A stretch of 64,000 nt of DNA from Lacisediminihabitans changchengi (GTDB taxonomy: Bacteria; Actinomycetota; Actinomycetes; Actinomycetales; Microbacteriaceae), in contig NZ_JAEPES010000001.1 in the NCBI RefSeq assembly GCF_016634425.1, forward strand, positions 937,183 to 1,001,182, written 5' to 3'. Position 1 is the first letter of the stretch; each line of letters opens with the position of its first letter. The position numbers and the translations under genes are program-made. The notes beneath the pieces were generated by a model. It was given only the letters and a program-made list of their open reading frames with translations, did no database searches and was not told the DNA's origin. Below are positions 27,237 to 35,424 of the stretch, piece after piece.

Positions 27237-28022
27237 CTACAGCGAGGTGTTGCGGTACGGCGCCACGAGCGGGCGCTTGGCGCTGATGCCGTCGCCGGAA
27301 GACTGGTGACGGATGCGCCGGATGACCCACGGCACCAGGTACTCGCGCGCCCAGCCCATGTCTTCCGTGCGCGCCTGGCGCCACCGTACCTTCGGCAGCG
27401 GTTCCGGCTTGTACGGCTCCAGGTCGTTCTTCACGTTGAGTGAGTCCAGCACCATGCGAGCGATGGTGTTGTGGCCGATCGGTGAGAAGTGCAGGCGGTC
27501 GGGCGCCCACATCCGCGTGTCTTTGAGCTCTCGGAGTGCCCACATGTCGGCCACCACGAGATCATGGCGCAGGGCGATCGCGCGGAGATTCTCGTTGTAG
27601 ATGGCGACCTTGCCCCGGATGCGCCGCATCACCGGGGTCATGCCGATGTCGGGGCCGGTGAACAGGACCACCGTCGCCCCGTTCAAGCGGAGCTTCTCGA
27701 TCCCGCTCTCCAACCGGCTGGCCACCTCGTCGGGGTCGGTGTTGGGCCGGATGATGTCGTTGCCGCCGGCGGAGATGGTGATCAGGTCGGGGCGCAGCTC
27801 GAGCGCGGCACCTACCTGCTCATCGAGAATCTGCTGTAGGAGCCGACCCCGGACGGCCAGATTGGCATAGGAGAAGTCGTCATTCTGGTCGCTCAGAACC
27901 TCGGCGACCCGATCGGCCCAGCCGCGGTATCCACCGGGGCTCTGCGGCTCAGGGTCCCCGATGCCTTCGGTGAAGGAATCGCCGATGGCGACGTACCGGG
28001 ACCACGGGTGCTTCTGGCTCAT
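27237..28022 (-). CDS. SGNH/GDSL hydrolase
   Basis: A 261-residue SGNH-fold esterase without a signal peptide. Block I is VAIGDSFTEGIGD (nucleophile Ser), block II has the Gly in LAVRGRL, block III is ISAGGNDII (Asn), and block V is DRLHFSPIGHN (Asp/His). Family members hydrolyse ester bonds of lipids or acylated sugars. It is convergent with the desaturase and divergent from the helicase. Substrate unknown. Confidence 0.92.
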   Translation of the reverse strand: MSQKHPWSRYVAIGDSFTEGIGDPEPQSPGGYRGWADRVAEVLSDQNDDFSYANLAVRGRLLQQILDEQVGAALELRPDLITISAGGNDIIRPNTDPDEVASRLESGIEKLRLNGATVVLFTGPDIGMTPVMRRIRGKVAIYNENLRAIALRHDLVVADMWALRELKDTRMWAPDRLHFSPIGHNTIARMVLDSLNVKNDLEPYKPEPLPKVRWRQARTEDMGWAREYLVPWVIRRIRHQSSGDGISAKRPLVAPYRNTSL

Positions 28023-28108
28023 GAATCAAGCATGCTCCTTCGTCGAGGCCCGCGCCAACCGGGTCGGCGTCCGGCGGTGTCAGTCACCCAAGGTAGGGTT
28101 TTTCTCCT

Positions 28109-29974
28109 ATGAGCACGCCCCTGTATTCGGACCCGACGAGTTCGAACACACCCCCGGGTGAGCTTCACCCCGGTGCTGAGATTCAGCACAGCGGCCCTCC
28201 CGTCGCCCGCGCCGCGGCCGAGCATCTGTCGCCCGCCTTCCCGGAACGCGCGGCACGAGGCACCGCTGGCAAGCTGCGAGCCTGGCAGGAAGAGGCTCTC
28301 GACACCTACTGGAAGACGGAGCCAAAGGACTACCTCGTGGCGGCGACGCCGGGCGCAGGAAAGACCACCTTCGCGCTCCGCCTCGCGACCGAGCTGATCG
28401 CCCAACGCAAGATCGACCGGGTCACCGTCGTCGCCCCTACCGAGCATCTCAAACGCCAGTGGGCCGACGCCGCACACAAGGTGAGCCTGCGGCTCGACCC
28501 GATGTTCAAGAACGCCCACGGCTGGGCGGGCAAACACTTTCACGGGGTGGCCGTCACCTATGCGCAGGTCGCCATGCGGCCCGCGCTTCACCGCACGATG
28601 ACCGAGGGCGGGCGCACTCTCGTCATCCTCGACGAGGTGCACCACGGTGGAGACGCACTCAGCTGGGGCGATGCGATCCGTGAGGCCTTCGGGCCGGCTA
28701 CGCGGCGTCTCTCGCTCACCGGTACGCCGTTCCGATCCGACACCGCGCCGATCCCGTTCGTCACCTACTACCCGGATGAGCACGGCATCCGTACCTCGCA
28801 GGCGGACTACTCCTACGGATACGGCCGTGCCCTCGCCGACGGTGTCGTGCGCCCGGTCATCTTCCTCGCCTACGCGGGAAAGATGCGCTGGCGTACCCGG
28901 ACCGGTGACGAGATGGAGGCTCAGCTCGGGCAGGGCGACACCAAGGACATCACCGCGCAAGCCTGGCGCACCGCGCTCGACCCGGAGGGCGAGTGGATAC
29001 CCGCGGTGCTGAAGGCAGCCAACCGGCGCCTCACCTCGGTGCGGCAGGGGATTCCCGACGCCGGCGGACTGGTGATCGCGACCGACCATTTCAGCGCTCA
29101 CGCCTACGCGGACATCCTGGAGAAGATCACCGGGCAGGAGCCCACCGTCGTACTCTCCGACGACGCCGGGGCGAGCGACCGGATCGCGAAATTCTCGTCG
29201 GGGGATTCGCGCTGGATGGTCGCCGTGCGCATGGTCTCCGAAGGGGTCGACGTGCCACGACTGGCCGTCGGGGTGTACGCGACCTCGGCGTCGACACCGC
29301 TGTTCTTCGCTCAGGCGATCGGACGTTTCGTGCGTACCCGACGTCGCGGGGAAACGGCATCGATCTTCCTGCCCAGCGTGCCGACGCTGACCGCGCTGGC
29401 GCAGACCCTCGAGTTGCAGCGCGACCACGCGCTCGATCGCGAGCCGGGTGAGGGGCTCGAGGAGATCCTGCTCGACGACGACGATCTCGATGCCGCGAAT
29501 CGCGTCGAGGGCGCCTCGGCCGATGCGCTGCTGTTCGACTTCACACCCCTGGAGTCGGAAGCAGCCTTCGACCGGGTGCTGTTCGACGGCGACGAGTTCG
29601 GCACCGGCGCGGCGACCGGCAGCCTCGAGGAGCTCGATTTCATCGGTATCCCCGGGCTTCTCGAACCCGACCAGGTGGCGGAGCTGCTGCGTCATCACCA
29701 GTCGCGGCAGTCCAAGCGGATCGACGACAGGCAGAAGCGCTCGGAGGCATCCGGCGTGGAGTCTGACGACCCGCCACCGCTGTATCGCAACCTCAAAGAA
29801 CAGCGCAGCCTGCTCAACAGCCTGGTGGGCATGCGGGCCAAGTCGACCGGGGAGCCGCACGGCATCATCCACGCGGAGCTGCGGCGGATGACCGGTGGCC
29901 CGGCGGTCGCGCAGGCCAGTGTTACCCAGCTCCAGGCGCGCATCGACATCCTGCGAAAGAACCTGCGCAGCTGA
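28109..29974 (+). CDS. DEAD/DEAH-box helicase (superfamily 2)
   Basis: A 621-residue SF2 helicase. Motif I is ATPGAGKTT, Ia has VVAPTEHL, motif II is LDEVHH, motif III is LTGTPFRSD, and motif VI is the arginine-rich QAIGRFVRTRR. The C-terminal ~180 residues are acidic and coiled-coil-like (LEEILLDDDDLD, RQSKRIDDRQKR) and have no domain I know. This group of stand-alone actinobacterial helicases resembles the Res/UvrB type and acts on DNA; its pathway is not known. Confidence 0.9.
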   Translation: MSTPLYSDPTSSNTPPGELHPGAEIQHSGPPVARAAAEHLSPAFPERAARGTAGKLRAWQEEALDTYWKTEPKDYLVAATPGAGKTTFALRLATELIAQRKIDRVTVVAPTEHLKRQWADAAHKVSLRLDPMFKNAHGWAGKHFHGVAVTYAQVAMRPALHRTMTEGGRTLVILDEVHHGGDALSWGDAIREAFGPATRRLSLTGTPFRSDTAPIPFVTYYPDEHGIRTSQADYSYGYGRALADGVVRPVIFLAYAGKMRWRTRTGDEMEAQLGQGDTKDITAQAWRTALDPEGEWIPAVLKAANRRLTSVRQGIPDAGGLVIATDHFSAHAYADILEKITGQEPTVVLSDDAGASDRIAKFSSGDSRWMVAVRMVSEGVDVPRLAVGVYATSASTPLFFAQAIGRFVRTRRRGETASIFLPSVPTLTALAQTLELQRDHALDREPGEGLEEILLDDDDLDAANRVEGASADALLFDFTPLESEAAFDRVLFDGDEFGTGAATGSLEELDFIGIPGLLEPDQVAELLRHHQSRQSKRIDDRQKRSEASGVESDDPPPLYRNLKEQRSLLNSLVGMRAKSTGEPHGIIHAELRRMTGGPAVAQASVTQLQARIDILRKNLRS

Positions 29975-30061
29975 GGCGTGGCCGTCGCCCGCTAGGCTGA
30001 TTTCGACGGAGATGTCGGTCGGTGCCGCGGGGAGCACACGACACTCTAACTGGGGTGGACA

Positions 30062-30092
30062 GCCCCCGCGAACGCGGGTCGCGGGCGGGGGC
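30062..30092 (+). other. Strong GC hairpin upstream of the second GH6 gene
   Basis: GCCCCCGC (30062-30069) pairs with GCGGGGGC (30085-30092), with a nested CGCG/CGCG stem inside. It lies between the helicase stop and the presumed GH6 start, so it may end the helicase transcript or form a leader structure. There is no T-tract after it. I could not match it to a riboswitch class. Confidence 0.5.
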
Positions 30093-30126
30093 GAGTAACA
30101 CGAACACTGGAAAGCGGGATCGTCCG

Positions 30127-31269
30127 GTGACATCGGGGGCGCCGACGACCCGTCGTCGAAAGCTCACCACCATGCTGCCTCACAGCACGTTCGCTCGTAT
30201 TCTGCTGTCATCGGGGATTCTCGGCAGCGTGATCGTCGGAGCAGGATTTGTCTCCTCGATCGCGCCTCACACCGAGCGCGCCGTGGTCGGACCGACAACG
30301 ACGGTGACGGCCACACCCTCGCCGAGCGCGTCGAACCTCGCCTCCACTCCGGCGAACGGATGGCCGGATAGCGCGAGTGCATCCGACCTGTATCCGGGCG
30401 GCGTCTGGCTCAATCCCGCCTCGTTGCCCGTCACCGAGGTCGCGAAACTGCGCACCGCCGGTGCCTCAGCAGACGCGGACACCCTCGGTCAGATCTCGTC
30501 GCAGCCCATCGCCACCTGGTTGGGCGACTGGTGGAGCAGTGACCTGTTGACATCGAAGCTCACCGCGATGATGAGCGCCTCGGCGCAGGCGCACGACACT
30601 CCCGTGTTCGTGATCTACGCCATCCCCGACCGTGATTGCGGCGGGTACTCGGCCGGCGGGTACAGCGATGCGGACTATGTCGCGTTCAATCGCACGGTGG
30701 CGGACTCACTTCGCGGACATCCTGCCGTCGTGTTGATGGAGCCAGATTCGATTGCGATGCTCGGCACCGCGCGGTGTGGATCGATCGTCGATCGTCGCCT
30801 CGGCCTGATCTCCACGGTGGTGCAGTACTACGCCCAGGCCGGCGTGGCGGTGTACCTCGACGGCGGAAACAGCAACTGGGTGCAGCCGCAGGTGATGGCC
30901 GATCGACTAACCCAGGCCGGTGTGCAGTACGCCAGGGGCTTCTTCACCAATGTCTCCAACTTTCGACGGGTGAGTGAGGAGCAGCCATACGCCGAGAAGA
31001 TCGTGGGCCTGCTCGGCGGGACCAAGCATTATGTGATCGACGTGTCGCGCAACGGGGCGGGCTGGAAGGGTACCTGGTGCAATCCGACCGGGGCGGCCCT
31101 GGGGCAGAATCCAAGCGTCTCGACCGCCGGCGGTAGCCTCGACGCGCTGCTCTGGGTGAAGACGCCGGGGGCGAGCGACGGAACCTGCAACGGGGGACCA
31201 GCCGCGGGCAAGTGGTATCAGTCCTATGCGCTCGATCTGGTGAGGAATCGAGCGGCCCTCGCGAATTGA
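30127..31269 (+). CDS. Secreted glycoside hydrolase family 6
   Basis: A 380-residue GH6 enzyme. An N-terminal hydrophobic segment (FARILLSSGILGSVIVGAGFV) follows a basic region and would be a signal or anchor; then comes a Thr/Ser/Pro-rich linker (PTTTVTATPSPSAS). The catalytic core has VIYAIPDRDCGGYSAGG (acid Asp), VVLMEPDSIAM and VYLDGGNSNW, as in the GH6 at 6511. The GTG at 30127 is a reasonable start; 30172 (ATG) is an alternative, and the longer frame to 30022 would translate through the hairpin. No binding module. It sits away from the GT2 locus, so a nutritional or wall-external role is as likely. Confidence 0.92.
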   Translation: MTSGAPTTRRRKLTTMLPHSTFARILLSSGILGSVIVGAGFVSSIAPHTERAVVGPTTTVTATPSPSASNLASTPANGWPDSASASDLYPGGVWLNPASLPVTEVAKLRTAGASADADTLGQISSQPIATWLGDWWSSDLLTSKLTAMMSASAQAHDTPVFVIYAIPDRDCGGYSAGGYSDADYVAFNRTVADSLRGHPAVVLMEPDSIAMLGTARCGSIVDRRLGLISTVVQYYAQAGVAVYLDGGNSNWVQPQVMADRLTQAGVQYARGFFTNVSNFRRVSEEQPYAEKIVGLLGGTKHYVIDVSRNGAGWKGTWCNPTGAALGQNPSVSTAGGSLDALLWVKTPGASDGTCNGGPAAGKWYQSYALDLVRNRAALAN

Positions 31270-31286
31270 TTCGCGCCGCTGGGCAC

Positions 31287-31928
31287 TCAGCGCCGCAGGG
31301 TGAGGTGGATGACTCCGCTCTCGGCCGCTTCGGACGAGATGGTATAGCCGCTCTCGAGGCCGCGCAGGTCATCCCAGAGCCGGATGCCACGCCCCAGCAG
31401 GATCGGAACGATCGCGACGTGCAGTTGATCGACGAGCCCGGCACGGAGGAATTGCTTCACCGTGGTCGGCCCACCACCGACGCGCACGTCGCGTCCGCCT
31501 GCCGCCGCGATAGCGGTGGCCAGCGCCTCCTCCGGGGCTGCGTCGATGAAGGTGAAGGTGGTGCCGTTGTCGAATTCGATGGTCGGTCTCGGGGTGTGCG
31601 TGAGCACGAATACCGGCACTCGAAATGGCGGCTCCTTGCCCCACCAGCCGCGCCAGTCCGGGTCGTCCTGGTGGTCGTGGAGCCCGAACATCCCCGCCCC
31701 CATGATCTCGGCGCCGAGCTCGGCGAAGTAGGCCTGGGCGTAGTCGTCATTGATCCCGGTGGTGCCCGTGCCGCTGGTGTCGTGCAACACCCGTTCGCGG
31801 AAGGTGCGGGTGGAGACGTAGGTGTGCACCAGCCTCGACCAGTCCTCACCGAAGGGGTTCTCCGGCGTCTGGTCGGTGGTGGTGGCGAAGCCGTCGAGGG
31901 AGATGTTGAGATCGACGCGCACGGTCAT
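31287..31928 (-). CDS. Dihydrofolate reductase family protein (RibD C-terminal fold)
   Basis: A 213-residue protein of the RibD_C/DHFR-like fold. It starts MTVRVDLNISLDGFATT, has MGAGMFGLHDHQDDP mid-protein and the nucleotide-binding glycine run VRVGGGPTTVKQFLRAGLVDQLH near residue 150. Small stand-alone versions are thought to be NAD(P)H-dependent reductases, but a pterin or riboflavin substrate is not shown. It stands convergent with the GH6 gene and is 73 bp from dnaE2 on the same strand. Confidence 0.85.
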   Translation of the reverse strand: MTVRVDLNISLDGFATTTDQTPENPFGEDWSRLVHTYVSTRTFRERVLHDTSGTGTTGINDDYAQAYFAELGAEIMGAGMFGLHDHQDDPDWRGWWGKEPPFRVPVFVLTHTPRPTIEFDNGTTFTFIDAAPEEALATAIAAAGGRDVRVGGGPTTVKQFLRAGLVDQLHVAIVPILLGRGIRLWDDLRGLESGYTISSEAAESGVIHLTLRR

Positions 31929-32001
31929 GGTTCCTCCTGGGTTCAGCGATCACGGTACTGGATCGCCATCAATGAGCTATCGCCATCAGAGAGCGCGACG
32001 C

Positions 32002-35000
32002 TCAGCGGAAGTCGCGGGAGGCCGTGCGCTGGGTGATGGGCAGCGCCTCCAGCCGATCGGCGAGCAGGTTGGTCACGCCCTCCGGGGAGCGTTCCAGGAT
32101 GCCGCGCACGATAATGGCCGGCGCATCCCGAGCCACCCGCCGATAGCGGTTCCACACGCCGACGCTGCAGATGACGTTGACCAGGCCGGTCTCATCCTCG
32201 AGGTTCATGAAGGTGATGCCACTCGCGGTCGCCGGTCGCTGCCGATGGGTGACCACCCCGCCCACCTCGATGCGCCGGCCGGACTCGGTCGTGCGGAGGT
32301 CTGCCGCGCTGTGCACCCCACGATCGGTCAGTGCCGAACGGACGTAGTGCACCGGGTGGTCTGCAGGCGAGATGCCGGTCGCCCAGAGATCCGCCGACAG
32401 TACCTCCATGCCGCTCGGCGTCGAGAACAGCGGCGGCTGCACGCTCACCGTGCTGTGCTCGAGGTATTCCGACCGATTCTGGGCGGCGTCGCCGGCTGCC
32501 CAGAGCGCCTCGCGCATGCCGAGACCGAAGGACTCGAAGGCACCGGCGGCGGCGAGAGACTCGAGCTGGGTAGTCGTGAGGTCGACCCGGCGTACCAGGT
32601 CGGCCATGTCGGCGAAGTCGCCGTGCTTCTCGCGATCGGCGACGATGCGCTTCGCGAGCTTCTCGCCGATGCCGGTGACCTCGGCCAGCCCCAGCCGCAC
32701 CACGAAGGCTCCGTCGCGGCGGTGGTCGTCCGTGTCGAAGTGCGCCTTCGGGTCGAAGTTCGCGGAGGGGACAGGCTGCTCGTGCTCGAGGCAAGCCGCG
32801 TCGCCGGTGGGTGAACGCATGACCGCGGCTGTCTCCATGCCGGGCCGCCAGTCGGAGCGGAGGATGTCGGGGCGTCGCACCTCGACACCGTGGCGCCGGG
32901 CATCCGCCACCAGGGTCGCCGGCGAATAGAACCCCATCGGCTGGGACCGCAGCAGCGCGGCGAGAAACGCCGCCGGATAGTGCAGCCGCAGCCAGGCGCT
33001 GGCATAGACCAGCAACCCGAAACTCTGCGCGTGGCTCTCGGCGAAGCCGAAATTGGCGAAGGACTGGATGCGTTTGTACACGTCGTCGGCGTCGTCCCCG
33101 GTGATGCCGTGGCCCGCCATGCCGCGATACAGGTCGGCCTTCACCGACTCGATCTTCTCCAGCCCGCGCTTGGACCCCATCGCCCGCCGCAGCAGGTCGG
33201 CCTGGTCGGCGTCGAGGTCGCCGAGCGCCATCGCGAGCTGCATCAGTTGCTCCTGAAACAGTGGGATGCCGAGCGTGCGCTCCAGCACCGGTTTGGCGAG
33301 CGGATGCAGATAGGTGATCGGGTCGATGCCCATCTTGCGGCGGATGTACGGGTGCACGGCACCGCCCTGGATCGGGCCCGGCCGCACCATCGCGATCTCG
33401 ATCACCAGGTCGTACAGGCAGCGCGGCTTCATCCGCGGCAGCATGCCCATCTGCGCGCGACTCTCCACCTGGAAGACACCGACCGAGTCGGCTCGGCAGA
33501 GTTGGTCGTAGACGCCCTGCTCCTCCTTGGGAATGGTGGCGAGCTCCCACTGCTCGCCGAGATGATCGCGGGCCAGATCGAAGCAGTGCTGGATCGCACT
33601 CAGGATTCCGAGGCCGAGCATGTCAAACTTGACCAGCCCCATGAACGCGCAGTCGTCTTTGTCCCACTGCAGCACCGTGCGCCCGTCCATGCGGCCATGC
33701 TCGATCGGGCAGACCTCGCCGACCGGGCGATCGGTGAGCACCATGCCGCCCGAGTGGATGCCCAGGTGCCTCGGGGTGCCGAGCACCTCCAGTGCGAGGC
33801 CGACCACCGCATCCGGGATGTCGTGGTCGGTGCTCGAGACCAGCCCGCCGTGCCGCTCCACCTGCTTCGACCACGCATCCTGCTGACCGGGGCTCGCGCC
33901 GAGCGCCTTGGCCATGTCGCGCACCGCGAACTTCGGCCGGTACTGGATGACGTTGGCCACCTGCGCCGCATTGTGTCGGCCGTACTTGTCGTAGATGTAC
34001 TGGATGACCTCTTCCCGCCGCTCGGAGTCGAAGTCGACATCGATGTCTGGCTCCTCCTCGCGGGTGGAGGAGAGGAAGCGCTCGAACGGCAGCTTGTACT
34101 TGATCGGGTCGACGGCCGTCACGTCGAGCAGGTAGCAGACCACCGAATTCGCGGCCGACCCCCGCCCCTGGCAGAGGATTCCGAGCGCGCGGGCATGGCG
34201 AACCATGTCCCAGACGATGAGGAAGTAGCCGGGGAAATCCTTCATCTCGATCACCTCGAGCTCGCGCTCGATACGAACCCGGGTCTCGTCGCTGATCGTG
34301 CCGTAGCGGCGCGGCACGGCCTCCCACACCAGCTGGCGCAGAAAGGTCATCGGGGTGTGCCCTTCCGGCACCTTCTGTTTCGGCAACTTGGGCTTCGCGC
34401 TGCGCAGTCGGAAGCCCAGCTCGTCGGCCAGGGTGACGGTGTGCTCGACGACACCGGGGTAGCGGGCGAAGCGGCGGGCCATCTCGTCGCCTGAACGCAG
34501 GTGCGCGGCCCCGGATGCGGGCAGCCAGCCGTCGAGGTCGTCGAGACTCCTGCGGGCGCGCACGGCGGCCAGCGCGGCGGCGAGCCGGTGCTCCTCGGGC
34601 CGGGCGTAGTGCACGTTACCCGTGGCGATCACCTGCAGCCGCTGTTCCTGGGCCATGGAGAACAGCACGTCGTTGTGATCGCTGTCGAGCGGGTTGCCGT
34701 GGTCGTGCAACTCGACGATCACGTTGTCGTGGCCAAAACGATCGACGAGCCGGTCCAGCTCGCGGGCTGCCTCGCGCGGACCCCCCGCGACGAGAGCTTG
34801 TCGCACCGTGCCTTTGCGGCATCCGGTGAGGATCGCCCAGTGCCCCTCCGCCCGCTCGGCGAGTTCGTCGAGATCGTAGATCGGTCGCCCCTTCTCGCCC
34901 CCGGCGAGTTGAGCGGAGGTGAGAGCTCCGGCCAGGCGGTGGTAGCCCTCCTCCTGCCGGGCGAGCACGAGGAGGTGGCTGCCCTCCGGGTCTGCCGACC

Positions 35001-35403
35001 CATTCTGCGGCGCGGTCAGGTCGAAAGAGAGCTCTGCGCCGAAGACCGTGCCGATGCCGCGGTGCGCCTCCGCCGCTTCTGCCATGCGGGCGATGCCGTA
35101 GAAACCGTCGTGATCGGTGACGGCGAGCGAGTGAAGCCCGAGCCGCACCGCCTCCTCGAGCAGGTGCTCCGGCCCCGATGCTCCGTCGAGAAAGCTGAAG
35201 TTGCTGTGCGCGTGCAGCTCGGCATAGGGGACAGCGCTCTCGACCCTGTCTTCCGCAGGCGGGGGGACATAGGCGTTGCGCTTGAGCGACCAGCCGGGGC
35301 TGTCTCCACCGTCTGCACCGACCGGGGGGCCGCCGGGGCGACGGCGGCTGGAGAGCATCCGTTCGTGCTCCGACCAGGGGATGGGCGGGTTATTCCAGCC
35401 CAT
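32002..35403 (-). CDS. dnaE2: Error-prone DNA polymerase III alpha subunit
   Basis: A 1133-residue C-family polymerase. An N-terminal PHP domain (AELHAHSNFSFLDGAS) precedes the palm with catalytic Asp residues in EPDIDVDFDSERREEV; the thumb, helix-hairpin-helix (GLAEVTGIGEKLAKRI) and OB-fold (IEVGGVVTHRQRPATASG, FMNLEDETG) domains follow. The size and the start MGWNNPPIPWSEHERML are typical of DnaE2, the translesion polymerase of mutagenesis cassettes, not of replicative DnaE1. The start is the ATG at 35403. It begins 21 bp after imuB and is the last gene of the imuA-imuB-dnaE2 operon, presumably under the SOS box ahead of imuA. Confidence 0.96.
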   Translation of the reverse strand: MGWNNPPIPWSEHERMLSSRRRPGGPPVGADGGDSPGWSLKRNAYVPPPAEDRVESAVPYAELHAHSNFSFLDGASGPEHLLEEAVRLGLHSLAVTDHDGFYGIARMAEAAEAHRGIGTVFGAELSFDLTAPQNGSADPEGSHLLVLARQEEGYHRLAGALTSAQLAGGEKGRPIYDLDELAERAEGHWAILTGCRKGTVRQALVAGGPREAARELDRLVDRFGHDNVIVELHDHGNPLDSDHNDVLFSMAQEQRLQVIATGNVHYARPEEHRLAAALAAVRARRSLDDLDGWLPASGAAHLRSGDEMARRFARYPGVVEHTVTLADELGFRLRSAKPKLPKQKVPEGHTPMTFLRQLVWEAVPRRYGTISDETRVRIERELEVIEMKDFPGYFLIVWDMVRHARALGILCQGRGSAANSVVCYLLDVTAVDPIKYKLPFERFLSSTREEEPDIDVDFDSERREEVIQYIYDKYGRHNAAQVANVIQYRPKFAVRDMAKALGASPGQQDAWSKQVERHGGLVSSTDHDIPDAVVGLALEVLGTPRHLGIHSGGMVLTDRPVGEVCPIEHGRMDGRTVLQWDKDDCAFMGLVKFDMLGLGILSAIQHCFDLARDHLGEQWELATIPKEEQGVYDQLCRADSVGVFQVESRAQMGMLPRMKPRCLYDLVIEIAMVRPGPIQGGAVHPYIRRKMGIDPITYLHPLAKPVLERTLGIPLFQEQLMQLAMALGDLDADQADLLRRAMGSKRGLEKIESVKADLYRGMAGHGITGDDADDVYKRIQSFANFGFAESHAQSFGLLVYASAWLRLHYPAAFLAALLRSQPMGFYSPATLVADARRHGVEVRRPDILRSDWRPGMETAAVMRSPTGDAACLEHEQPVPSANFDPKAHFDTDDHRRDGAFVVRLGLAEVTGIGEKLAKRIVADREKHGDFADMADLVRRVDLTTTQLESLAAAGAFESFGLGMREALWAAGDAAQNRSEYLEHSTVSVQPPLFSTPSGMEVLSADLWATGISPADHPVHYVRSALTDRGVHSAADLRTTESGRRIEVGGVVTHRQRPATASGITFMNLEDETGLVNVICSVGVWNRYRRVARDAPAIIVRGILERSPEGVTNLLADRLEALPITQRTASRDFR

Positions 35404-35424
35404 GAGCGTTCTCTCCACGTGGCA

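Noticed and set aside
29975..30126. c-di-AMP (ydaO-type) or c-di-GMP riboswitch before the GH6 gene
   Set aside because: GGGGAGC and GGGGTGGAC resemble fragments of the ydaO motif, but the conserved closing AGCTAACCTCG-type block is absent and no c-di-GMP GCACGCACGG-type core is present. The hairpin is listed without a class.
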